Below, piece by piece: positions 9,782-16,910 of a stretch of DNA of 19,144 nucleotides. The DNA comes from Profundicola sp048268105 (GTDB lineage: Bacteria; Bacteroidota; Bacteroidia; Flavobacteriales; Weeksellaceae): the NCBI GenBank assembly GCA_048268105.1, contig JBLWWH010000032.1:1-19144 (forward strand), read 5' to 3'. The notes beneath the pieces were generated by a model. It was not told the origin of the DNA and did not search any database. It was given only the letters and a program-made list of their open reading frames with translations. Position 1 is the stretch's first letter, and each line of letters starts with the position of its first letter. The translations under genes and the position numbers were made by a program.

Positions 9782-10717
9782 ATGAAAGAAAAAGCACTAT
9801 TTTACTGGGATGTTTTTAAAAGAACATTCAAAGCGTATAACAATTCCAATGTTTTTATTGAAGCGGCAGGATTAGCCTATTCTGCCATTTTTTCCATTCC
9901 CGGTCTATTGATCATCATTATTTGGCTTTTAGGTGCTTTTTTTGGAGAAGAGGTGGTACGCGGAGAAATTAGCAGGCAGGTAGAAATTGCTTTGGACCGA
10001 AAAGCTGCAAAAAGCATAGAAGATATCGTAGAAGGCGCTATGATAGATAAGAGAAATTTTTGGATGAAAGCTATTGGCGTCCTTGCCTTAATCTTTGGTG
10101 CAACAACCATGTTCTTTATGCTACAAAAAGCTTTGAACAATCTTTGGGGAATTAATCCGAAACCCAAGCAAGCTCTCATGAAATATTTAACCGATAGAGT
10201 TAACTCATTGGGACTTATAATTGTCATTGGTTTTTTAATGACCATCACCATGGTTACCTCATCTATCGTAAGTGTATTGAACCATTATATCACACAGCAA
10301 TTCGGTTTAGAGACGTATGCGCTTGCTCAGATCATTAATTTTGTAGTTGGCTTTTTCGTTGTTATGGGCATATTTGCCGTTATTTTTAAAATTTTGCCCG
10401 ATGTAGAAATTCCATGGAAAGCAGTATATACCGGTGCTTTTGTTACAGCGATCTTATTCACGCTAGGTAAATTTTTATTAAGTTATTATTTTGCTGAATT
10501 CGAACCGACTTCTGCATATGGTACTGCAGGAACACTGGTGTTGATCATGATGTGGATCAATTATTCATTTTTGATTATTTTTTTCGGTGCAGAATTCACG
10601 AAGATCAATGCCTTGAAAAAAGGATTTAGGTTTTCACCCTCATCACATGCAGAATGGAAAGATCCGGAAACCAAAGAGTTGGTAAATGAGTTGAAACCGG
10701 AGAAGGTAGTTAGTTGA
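9782..10717 (+). CDS. yihY: YihY/virulence factor BrkB family inner-membrane protein
   Basis: Polytopic inner-membrane protein of 311 residues with about six helices, near 36-55, 96-114, 142-163, 181-204, 214-236 and 249-270. Family hallmarks are the first-helix motif SAIFSIPGLL, QKALNNLWGI (115-124), FKILPDVEIPWKAVYTGA (202-219) and the C-terminal segment TSAYGTAGTLVLIMMWINY. The early name 'ribonuclease BN' for this family was an error. The name BrkB comes from Bordetella serum resistance, and the molecular role remains unclear; anionic phospholipid transport across the periplasm with AsmA-like proteins has been proposed for E. coli YihY. Its place 17 bases after the tamB-tamL pair fits an envelope or lipid-transfer role, but that is inference. 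The hydrophilic C-terminal tail is rich in charged residues and probably cytoplasmic. Confidence 0.93.
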   Translation: MKEKALFYWDVFKRTFKAYNNSNVFIEAAGLAYSAIFSIPGLLIIIIWLLGAFFGEEVVRGEISRQVEIALDRKAAKSIEDIVEGAMIDKRNFWMKAIGVLALIFGATTMFFMLQKALNNLWGINPKPKQALMKYLTDRVNSLGLIIVIGFLMTITMVTSSIVSVLNHYITQQFGLETYALAQIINFVVGFFVVMGIFAVIFKILPDVEIPWKAVYTGAFVTAILFTLGKFLLSYYFAEFEPTSAYGTAGTLVLIMMWINYSFLIIFFGAEFTKINALKKGFRFSPSSHAEWKDPETKELVNELKPEKVVS

Positions 10718-10784
10718 ATATAATTTTCGCAAGGTTAACCAACTGATAAGAATTCTATCCTGTTTTAAAAAGATTAGTTAGACT

Positions 10785-10814
10785 GATTATAATTAAATTG
10801 ATTATAATAGAATT
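10785..10814 (+). repeat. Imperfect 15-bp tandem repeat
   Basis: Two adjacent 15-base units both begin GATTATAAT and end AATT, matching at 13 of 15 positions. They lie in the AT-rich spacer before the decayed epimerase gene. No function can be assigned. In such a biased stretch this may be simple slippage. Confidence 0.5.
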
Positions 10815-10838
10815 AAAATTTAAACCGGATTAAAAAAA

Positions 10839-11740
10839 ATGATATTATGCGACGGAACAGGATATTTAGGAAATTTAATTCAAAATCACTTTTCCAAAGC
10901 GTATGGTATTTATATTTTGACACATTTCCAAAGAAATTCAAAAGGAAATGTCTCTTATGTAAATTGGGATAGTGAAACACTTGGTGATTGGTGTGAAGTG
11001 CTTGAGAATGCTGATGTTTTAGTCAATTTAGCCGGGAAAAATATCAACACACGATTTACAGTAGAAACCAAAAAAGCCATTTTAGAGTCTAGAATTTCTT
11101 CTACAGAAATCCTTGACAAAGCGATTCAACAATATCAAAACCCACCCAAAATGTGGCTAAATGCTTACGCAATAGCAGTTTACGCGGAAAATTGGGAGGA
11201 ATCAAAAGCTGAAATTTCACCAACCGACGAAAATGATTTTTTATACAAAGTTTGTCAACAATGGGATAATGCTTTTTATAAATACAAAAACCAAAATACC
11301 ATAAAAGCTGTCTTTAGGATAAGTCTGATTTGGGGTGATAATGAAGGAAGTGCCTATCAGAATTTAAAGCAATTGGTGAAATTAGGCGGTGATGGAAAAG
11401 TCGGAGAAGGTAAGCAAATACTAAGTTGGATGGGCGAAACCGATTTTGTTTGAGCATTAGAAATTATCATCAAAAATAAATTAGAAGGAGAATTTAATTT
11501 TTGCAATCCAAATCCCATATCCAGTGCAGAATTTATGGGTAAGCTCAAAAAAAAAATACAATATGCCTAGTGGTTTACCTGCTCCAAAATTTTTAATAAA
11601 AATAGGTGCTAACATTATAGGCACAGCACCAGAATTGATTCTTAGAAGTCAAAAAACCGCACCGTAACGGTTGTTAGAAAATGGATTTGAATTTCAACAA
11701 AAAAGGTATATATGATATTTAATTTGCAATAAATTTAGCT
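10839..11740 (+). pseudogene. Decayed TIGR01777-family NAD(P)-dependent epimerase
   Basis: Remnant of an SDR-type epimerase of the TIGR01777/DUF1731 family, normally about 300 residues. The intact part reads 204 codons with family features: a TGYLG nucleotide-binding loop, DVLVNLAGKNI, RFTVETKKAILESRI, NPPKMWLNA and KQILSWMGETDFV. The reading frame breaks with TGA at 11451-11453, where the family normally continues with arginine (CGA would give DFVRALEI). Frame 1 goes on with EGEFNFCNPNPIS. A run of ten A at 11547-11556 then shifts the frame; nine A would restore KKYNMPSGLPAPKFL. A TAA at 11665-11667 interrupts TAP-stop-RLLENGFEFQ. A second A-run (11699-11704) and a TAA at 11720 appear to disrupt the last residues. 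The first glycine of the Rossmann loop is Asp (CDGTGYLG). The right end is approximate. Even if the homopolymer shifts were sequencing errors, the stop codons remain. Confidence 0.88.
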
Positions 11741-11786
11741 ATTCATATAGGCTGAAAGCAAAAGCTTGCACCTTTTTAACCACTTA

Positions 11787-11832
11787 TAAAAAAAACAAAA
11801 CCGCTGCTAATCAATCAATTAACAACGGTTTT
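11787..11832 (-). terminator. Rho-independent terminator after the tRNA genes
   Basis: Read on the minus strand, a 10-bp stem (AAAACCGTTG with CAGCGGTTTT, one G-U pair) is followed at once by GTTTTTTTTAT. It lies two bases beyond the 3' end of tRNA-Leu, so it should end the tRNA transcript. It may also shield the tRNA genes from the converging pseudogene strand. Confidence 0.85.
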
Positions 11833-11834
11833 TG

Positions 11835-11918
11835 TACCCCAGGCGGGACTTGAACCCGCACGCTCTAATGAGCACAGGATTTTAAGTCCTGCGTGTCTAC
11901 CAATTCCACCACCAGGGC
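11835..11918 (-). tRNA. tRNA-Leu (anticodon UAA)
   Basis: An 84-base class II tRNA. The anticodon stem CAGGA/TCCTG closes the loop CTTAAAA, giving anticodon TAA. The variable arm is long, as expected for leucine (GCTC-ATTA-GAGC). The T arm is GCGGG-TTCAAGT-CCCGC. The acceptor stem GCCCTGG/CTGGGGT includes G-U pairs at both ends of the strand, as in E. coli tRNA-Leu(UAA). The discriminator is A and the 3' CCA is not encoded, as is common in Bacteroidota. It is transcribed after tRNA-Gly, 36 bases away, probably as one precursor. Confidence 0.97.
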
Positions 11919-11954
11919 GGCTTAATTGCCAATCATCACCGAAGTGATAACTTG

Positions 11955-12027
11955 AGCGAAAAACGGGGCTCGAACCCGCGACCTCAACCTTGGCAAGGTT
12001 GTGCTCTACCAGCTGAGCTATTTTCGC
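11955..12027 (-). tRNA. tRNA-Gly (anticodon GCC)
   Basis: A 73-base tRNA. The acceptor stem is GCGAAAA/TTTTCGC, the D arm is AGCTCAGCTGGTAGAGC, and the anticodon stem CAACC/GGTTG closes the loop TTGCCAA, giving anticodon GCC. The T arm is GCGGG-TTCGAGC-CCCGT, with one G-U pair. The discriminator is T and CCA is not encoded. It is the first gene of the Gly-Leu pair and lies directly downstream of a consensus promoter. Confidence 0.97.
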
Positions 12028-12052
12028 CTTTCAATTTTCTTGAATCGGACGG

Positions 12053-12084
12053 CAAATATAGAAACACTTTTTATATGAAGCAAA
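12053..12084 (-). promoter_or_regulatory. Promoter of the tRNA-Gly/tRNA-Leu pair
   Basis: On the minus strand the -33 element TTTG (12084-12081) and the -7 element TATATTTG (12060-12053) are separated by 20 bases. This closely matches the Bacteroidota sigma-ABfr consensus TTTG-N19/20-TAnnTTTG. It starts transcription about 20 bases before tRNA-Gly. It lies back to back with the era promoter region. Confidence 0.75.
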
Positions 12085-12131
12085 TAATTCTGAAAATATT
12101 TTTTATTTATTTTTCTTATCATTGCTTTTCG

Positions 12132-12139
12132 TACTTTTG
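12132..12139 (+). promoter_or_regulatory. -7 element directly upstream of era
   Basis: TACTTTTG matches TAnnTTTG exactly and ends only four bases before the era ATG at 12144. With the usual 6-7 base distance to the transcription start, the mRNA would be leaderless or nearly so. No clear TTG or TTTG is present 19-20 bases upstream, where the sequence is nearly all A and T. Confidence 0.5.
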
Positions 12140-12143
12140 TAGC

Positions 12144-13031
12144 ATGCAAAAAAAGTTTAAATCTGGGTTTGTTAATATAATTGGAAACCCCAATGTAGGC
12201 AAGTCTACGCTGATGAATCAATTGGTGGGGGAACGCCTTTCTATTATTACAAATAAAGTTCAAACTACCAGACATAGAATTCATGGGATTGTTACTACCA
12301 AAGATATGCAAGTGGTGTTCTCAGATACGCCAGGTATCTTAAACCCAGCCTATGAACTTCAGTCTAAAATGATGAACTTCGTAAAAGAAGCTTTTGACGA
12401 TGCTGATATTATTTTGTATGTAGTTGAGCCAAATGACACAGAGCTTTTAAATGAAAATTTTAATAATAAACTGAAATCACTCGATGTTCCGATTATTGTT
12501 TTAATTAATAAAATTGATCAAACATCTCAGGAAATTATGGAAAAAGCTGTTAGTTATTGGCACGAACAATTGCCAGAGGCTAATATTTTACCGATTTCTG
12601 CTTTAGAAGGATTGAATACAGACTTTTTATTGGCAAAGATTCAAGAGTTGCTGCCAGAGGGTCCTATGTATTATCCAGCAGATCAACTTACAGATAAGTC
12701 GGAAAGGTTTATCATAAACGAAGTAATCCGAGAGAAAATTCTAGAAAACTTTCAACAAGAAATTCCTTACGCGGTAGAGGTTGTTACAGAGCGCTTTGTT
12801 GAAGAAGCAAATATTATTAAAATAGATAGTGATATTTATGTAGAGCGAGATTCTCAAAAAGGAATTTTAATTGGTCACAAAGGTCGCTCCTTAGGAAAAG
12901 TAGGAAAGGAGGCTAGAGAAGAATTAGAAAAGTTTTTCGATAAAAAGATTTATCTCAAACTATTTGTTAAGGTTAAAAAAGATTGGAGAAAAAGAAATAT
13001 TGAGCTGAAACGATTTGGCTACGATAGCTAA
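12144..13031 (+). CDS. era: GTPase Era, 30S ribosomal subunit assembly
   Basis: Essential GTPase that binds the 3' end of 16S rRNA and checks maturation of the small ribosomal subunit. The 295-residue product has the G domain with G1 GNPNVGKS (14-21), G2 around TTRH, G3 DTPG, G4 NKID and G5 ISALEG. A C-terminal type-2 KH RNA-binding domain follows, with the loop GHKGRSLGKVGKEAREELE and the ending LFVKVKKDWRKR. The reading frame is open upstream to 11952, but that extension runs through tRNA-Gly and the tRNA promoter. The ATG at 12144 gives the standard Era N-terminus (MQKKFKSGFVNIIGN) and length, and a -7 box sits just before it. era converges with der across a shared hairpin. Confidence 0.96.
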   Translation: MQKKFKSGFVNIIGNPNVGKSTLMNQLVGERLSIITNKVQTTRHRIHGIVTTKDMQVVFSDTPGILNPAYELQSKMMNFVKEAFDDADIILYVVEPNDTELLNENFNNKLKSLDVPIIVLINKIDQTSQEIMEKAVSYWHEQLPEANILPISALEGLNTDFLLAKIQELLPEGPMYYPADQLTDKSERFIINEVIREKILENFQQEIPYAVEVVTERFVEEANIIKIDSDIYVERDSQKGILIGHKGRSLGKVGKEAREELEKFFDKKIYLKLFVKVKKDWRKRNIELKRFGYDS

Positions 13032-13099
13032 GATGGTTTGATTTTTAGTCTTAAATAAATTGTTTCTTAAACCTGTCTATAAAACACTTATAAAAGCAG

Positions 13100-13138
13100 A
13101 AAAGTGCGCAAACCATATATATGATTGTGCACACTTTT
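13100..13138. terminator. Bidirectional terminator between era and der
   Basis: The stem pairs AAAAGTG with CACTTTT, then continues with CGCAA and TTGTG across a two-base bulge (one G-U pair), around an AT-rich loop. The A-tract on one side and T-tract on the other let it work in both directions. It sits midway between the convergent stop codons of era and der. Confidence 0.7.
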
Positions 13139-13167
13139 AATGCTATATTTTAATTGTAAAATATTAT

Positions 13168-14475
13168 CTACTTCTTTCTAAAGTGTACCTGAATTGGAAC
13201 TCCAGAAAAGTCGAATCTTTCGCGTATCTGATTTTCTATAAAACGCTTGTATGGTTCTTTAACATGCTGTGGGAAATTTGCAAAAAATGCAAATTGAGGT
13301 GTTTTAGTTGGTAATTGGGTCGCATATTTGATTTTTATATACTTACCTCTTACCGCTGGTGGTGGAGTAGCATTGATAATTGGAATCATAACATCGATCA
13401 ATTCGCTGGTCTTAATTCTTCTATTTCTATTTTCATACACTCGCATCGCTAATTCTACAGCTTTAAAGATACGTTGCTTAGTAAGTGCAGAAATGAACAA
13501 AATTGGAATATCTGTGAAGGGAGAAATTTTGCGTTTGATTTGATCTTCAAACTCATTCATGGTGTAAGAATCCTTTTCAACAAGGTCCCATTTATTAACA
13601 AGAATAACCATGCCTTTTCGGTTTTTCTGAGCCAATTGAAATATTTTCATATCCTGAGATTCAATTCCACGTTGTGCATCTAACATTAATAAAACCACAT
13701 CGGAATCTTCGATAGCTCTAACGGCACGCATTACAGAATAAAACTCTAGATCTTCTTCTACATTACGCTTTTTACGCATTCCCGCTGTGTCAATTAATAC
13801 GAACTCTTGACCAAACTTATTATAAATGGTCTCAATGGAGTCTCTCGTAGTTCCTGCAATATCGGTTACAATGTTTCTATCAACACCTAATAAGGCATTC
13901 GTGAAGGTAGATTTCCCTGCGTTAGGTCTTCCTGCAATCGTGAATTTAGGTAAACCTTCGAGTTTGTCGACATGCTCTTCTGAGCTAAAATGTGAAATGG
14001 CAGCGTCTAACAAATCACCTGTTCCACTTCCATCCATAGCCGAAATGGTATAGAATCTTTCGAAGCCTAGTTCATAGAACTCAACAGCGTCAAGACGATT
14101 TTTGTTGGTTTCGACTTTGTTGACTACTAACAAAACTGGTTTATCTGTTTTTTGTAATAAACGCGAAACCTCTTTGTCCATATCGGTTAGACCAATTTGG
14201 TTATCTACAACAAATAAAATAACCGTGGCTTCCTCAATAGCAAGTTCTACTTGTTTTCTAATTTCGCCTTCAAAAGCATCATCAGAACCTTCAATGTATC
14301 CACCCGTGTCGATAACGGTGAATTCTCTTCCGTTCCAATCCGATTTTCCATAGTGACGGTCACGTGTTACACCAGCAACGCTGTCTACAATTGCTTGGCG
14401 TTTCTTTAGCATTCGGTTGAATAAGGTTGACTTTCCTACATTGGGTCTTCCAACAAGAGCTACAATATTTGACAT
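13168..14475 (-). CDS. der: GTPase Der (EngA), 50S ribosomal subunit assembly
   Basis: Double-GTPase needed for large ribosomal subunit maturation. The 435-residue product has G domain 1 with GRPNVGKS (9-16), DTGGY (56-60) and NKVE (119-122). G domain 2 has GRPNAGKS (182-189), DTAGMRKK (229-236) and NKWD (294-297). A C-terminal KH-like domain follows from about residue 355, with TPPPAVRGKYIKIKYATQ and ending VPIQVHFRKK. NKVE in place of the usual NKxD in the first domain is notable, because the aspartate contacts guanine. An in-frame ATG at 14508 would add 11 residues, but those codons overlap a -7 promoter box. MSNIVALVGRP, starting at 14475, is the family N-terminus. The gene has its own promoter and is separated from sppA upstream by a terminator. 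Confidence 0.96.
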   Translation of the reverse strand: MSNIVALVGRPNVGKSTLFNRMLKKRQAIVDSVAGVTRDRHYGKSDWNGREFTVIDTGGYIEGSDDAFEGEIRKQVELAIEEATVILFVVDNQIGLTDMDKEVSRLLQKTDKPVLLVVNKVETNKNRLDAVEFYELGFERFYTISAMDGSGTGDLLDAAISHFSSEEHVDKLEGLPKFTIAGRPNAGKSTFTNALLGVDRNIVTDIAGTTRDSIETIYNKFGQEFVLIDTAGMRKKRNVEEDLEFYSVMRAVRAIEDSDVVLLMLDAQRGIESQDMKIFQLAQKNRKGMVILVNKWDLVEKDSYTMNEFEDQIKRKISPFTDIPILFISALTKQRIFKAVELAMRVYENRNRRIKTSELIDVMIPIINATPPPAVRGKYIKIKYATQLPTKTPQFAFFANFPQHVKEPYKRFIENQIRERFDFSGVPIQVHFRKK

Positions 14476-14489
14476 TGAATAAATTTTTG

Positions 14490-14497
14490 CAAAGTTA
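14490..14497 (-). promoter_or_regulatory. -7 element upstream of der
   Basis: On the minus strand TAACTTTG matches TAnnTTTG and lies 14 bases before the der ATG, so the predicted leader is only about 8 bases. No clear -33 TTG is seen at the right spacing. The box overlaps the possible 11-residue N-terminal extension and so argues for the downstream start. Confidence 0.5.
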
Positions 14498-14610
14498 CGT
14501 TTTTTCAATTTGTAAATAAATGCTTAAAAATCAAGTTATAAATGACTATAATTTCTAAACTTAAAATTGAAATTTATCTTTTAATGAGTTGAGTCTTAAA
14601 TAAGTGTATA

Positions 14611-14655
14611 TTTTAAAAAAGAAAAACTGGAATATCAAGAGATGCTCCAGTTTTT
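14611..14655 (-). terminator. Terminator after sppA
   Basis: A 10-bp perfect stem (AAAAACTGGA with TCCAGTTTTT) encloses a 14-base loop. On the minus strand it is followed by a T-rich tail (CTTTTTTAAAA). It begins about 20 bases past the sppA stop and separates sppA from der. Confidence 0.82.
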
Positions 14656-14676
14656 TGTTTATATAATATTAAGGTA

Positions 14677-16422
14677 TTATTTAATGTTGAGGTCGTAGGG
14701 CCAAAGAACCTGTACGCCATTTAATTTACGCATTTGATCAAGTTGAATATAAGTTTTCAAAAGAGCTGGATCCATCGAATTTTGGATTTGAGCTTTAACC
14801 TCTGTAGATAAGTTTAATTCCTTCATTAACGTTTCTAAATCCGTTTTCTTTTGTGGATAAGATTTCAGCTGGTAATCTTTTATATCTGCTTTTTCAGCTG
14901 CAAAAGCAATTGCATCATGCAAAGAACCCAATTCATCTACTAAACCCAGTTTTTTAGCTTCGGTTCCCGTATAAATTCTTCCACCACCTAAAGCATCAAT
15001 TTCTTCAAAAGATCGATTTCTGTTTTTTGCCACATGATTTACGAAAATCTCATAAATGGATTCAGTAGATTTTGTGATAGTTTCTAAGCCTCCTTTAGAT
15101 AGTCCTTGAAACGGACTATAATATATGGTGTTTTCATTGGTTTTAACATAATCCGTGGTAAATCCATTGTTATTAGCTAAACCTTTTATGTTTGGAATCA
15201 TTCCTAAAACACCGATTGAGCCAGTAATGGTATAAGGTTCTGCAAAGATTTTATCCGAATCCATGGCAATATAATAACCTCCACTTGCTGCTACTTCTCC
15301 AAACGAAACAACGATTGGCTTTTTAGCATGAAGTTTTCTCATTTCATGTAAAATCTCTTCTGAAGTATTCGCATCTCCACCACCAGAATTGACACGTAGT
15401 ACAACAGCTTTGATTTTATCGTCTTTAGCAATCTTTTGAATAGCTTCTTTATAAGTTTCTGATTGAATACCAAATTGACTATCTCCAGGCATGATGGTTC
15501 CGTGCGCATACAGAACGGCAATCTTATCAGATTCAAATTTATCTTTTAGCGTTTTTGCATAATCATTGATCTCAATTGACTTAAGCTTTTTGTCCTCTTC
15601 AATATTTAATTTAGATTTTAAAAACTCATGATATTCGCTTTCTTGATATAGCGCATCTACTAGTTTGTGACTCAAGGCAGATTTAGCATTAAAGGCTACT
15701 AAACTATCGGTATATTGATTTAATTGTTCAGGTGAGATTTTTCTGGAACTCGACATTTTACTCGTCATACCATCCCAAATTTGTGTAACGATTTGTGTCA
15801 ATTGCTCACGATTTTCATCTGATAAGTTATCTCTTAAAAATGGTTCAACCGCAGATTTATAATCACCGTGTCTAATGATTTCGAACTCAATACCATATTT
15901 TTCTCCGAAATTCTTAAAAAACATAACTTCAGAGGAAAGTCCTTTTAAATCGATGTTTCCAAGGGGATTATGAAAAATAGAATCTGCAACCGTGGCTAAA
16001 TAATAATCAGCTTGCGAAGCTCGATTGGTATAGGCGTAGACAAATTTTCCGCTTGATTTAAAGTCTTCAATTTTATCTCTGATTAAATCAATTTGGGATA
16101 TCTCCTCTGGCGTTGTTGTGTTTAACTCTAAGCTAATACCTTTTATGTTGTCGTCTTCTTTAGCATTACTAATAGCATTAAGAATTTGCAATAAGTTAGG
16201 AGATTCTTTCTCGGTTAAATTAAACAAAGATGTTTGAATCTCCATGTTGCTTTCATAAATCGGTTGTTTAAAATCTAGTTTTAGAACGCTGCCCGAATCA
16301 ACAGTTAGTTTATCTGCGCTTCCTAGGATCGAACCAATAATCGAAAACACAATAAAACAGCCTATAATAAATAGCGTAATACCGAATACAACGGCTATTA
16401 CTCTTCCAAAAAATGTCTTCAT
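14677..16422 (-). CDS. sppA: Signal peptide peptidase SppA, 67K type
   Basis: Membrane-anchored serine protease of family S49 that degrades cleaved signal peptides in the envelope. The 581-residue length and two tandem S49 repeats match the 67K form. One membrane helix lies at about 8-34, with the rest expected in the periplasm. The Ser-Lys dyad is split between repeats as in E. coli SppA: K189 in GDYKSAVEPF of the first repeat and S380 in VAASGGYYIAMDSD of the second. The segment RVNSGGGDANTSEEI (343-357) corresponds to the usual NSPGG motif, with glycine for proline. GSIGVLG (401-407) and GRIYTGTEAKKLGLVDELG near the C-terminus are also typical. The gene diverges from folK with only 29 bases between start codons, so their promoters must overlap or lie in each other's coding region. 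Confidence 0.95.
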   Translation of the reverse strand: MKTFFGRVIAVVFGITLFIIGCFIVFSIIGSILGSADKLTVDSGSVLKLDFKQPIYESNMEIQTSLFNLTEKESPNLLQILNAISNAKEDDNIKGISLELNTTTPEEISQIDLIRDKIEDFKSSGKFVYAYTNRASQADYYLATVADSIFHNPLGNIDLKGLSSEVMFFKNFGEKYGIEFEIIRHGDYKSAVEPFLRDNLSDENREQLTQIVTQIWDGMTSKMSSSRKISPEQLNQYTDSLVAFNAKSALSHKLVDALYQESEYHEFLKSKLNIEEDKKLKSIEINDYAKTLKDKFESDKIAVLYAHGTIMPGDSQFGIQSETYKEAIQKIAKDDKIKAVVLRVNSGGGDANTSEEILHEMRKLHAKKPIVVSFGEVAASGGYYIAMDSDKIFAEPYTITGSIGVLGMIPNIKGLANNNGFTTDYVKTNENTIYYSPFQGLSKGGLETITKSTESIYEIFVNHVAKNRNRSFEEIDALGGGRIYTGTEAKKLGLVDELGSLHDAIAFAAEKADIKDYQLKSYPQKKTDLETLMKELNLSTEVKAQIQNSMDPALLKTYIQLDQMRKLNGVQVLWPYDLNIK

Positions 16423-16451
16423 ATTTTTAAATTACTTACTTTTACTTCTAT

Positions 16452-16865
16452 ATGTCGACAATGAATGCCATTTTGTTACTCGGAAGTGATTTAGGTGATA
16501 GAAATAAAAACCTAAAACAAGCTAGAACTTTTATAAATACTGAGGTTGGAGCGATTGTTAAGATAGGGGAAATTCTGGAAACAGAACCTGTAGATTTCAC
16601 TTCCTCTACTATGTTCCTAAATCAATTGATAGAAGTTAAAATAAATCTAAGTCCTATAGAATTGTTAAAATATATTAAAGCGATTGAACAAAAGATGGGT
16701 AGGATTTATCAAGAACCACTACCTACTGAAAAATATGTTTCCAGAATTATTGATATAGACATACTATATTTTGGAGATGTGAATTATGCATCAAAACATT
16801 TAGTTATCCCTCATAATCAAATTTTTACAAGAAAATTCGTGAGCGATTTGTTGGATATGTTTTAA
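16452..16865 (+). CDS. folK: 2-amino-4-hydroxy-6-hydroxymethyldihydropteridine pyrophosphokinase
   Basis: Cytosolic folate-pathway enzyme that transfers pyrophosphate from ATP to 6-hydroxymethyl-7,8-dihydropterin, just before dihydropteroate synthase. The 137-residue product shows LLLGSDLGDR (8-17; the family usually has GSNLGDR), FLNQLIEV (55-62), KMGR (81-84), the magnesium-binding RIIDIDILYFGD (98-109, with D101 and D103) and VIPHNQIFTRKFV (118-130). It is about 20 residues shorter than the E. coli enzyme, mostly at the C-terminus, but no core motif is missing. A second in-frame ATG at 16461 is also possible. TACTTTTA at 16437-16444, one base off the -7 consensus, lies seven bases before the ATG. 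folK diverges from sppA; ompA follows 112 bases downstream with its own promoter. Confidence 0.94.
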   Translation: MSTMNAILLLGSDLGDRNKNLKQARTFINTEVGAIVKIGEILETEPVDFTSSTMFLNQLIEVKINLSPIELLKYIKAIEQKMGRIYQEPLPTEKYVSRIIDIDILYFGDVNYASKHLVIPHNQIFTRKFVSDLLDMF

Positions 16866-16910
16866 TTTATTGTATTTTTGTCTATAGGACTAAAGTTTAA
16901 TAACTATTAA

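Noticed and set aside
11451..11453. TGA in the epimerase as a recoded or read-through codon
   Set aside because: yihY ends normally on TGA, no recoding element is visible, and further stops and frame shifts follow.
11756..11776. GCAAAAGCTTGC hairpin as terminator of the epimerase remnant
   Set aside because: The stem has only four pairs and there is no direct T-run after it.
11952..12143. N-terminal extension of the era reading frame by 64 codons
   Set aside because: It runs through tRNA-Gly and the tRNA promoter, does not resemble Era, and the ATG at 12144 gives the normal Era N-terminus and length.
14476..14508. 11-residue N-terminal extension of Der
   Set aside because: The extra codons cover a TAnnTTTG promoter box, and the family N-terminus begins at MSNIVALVGRP.
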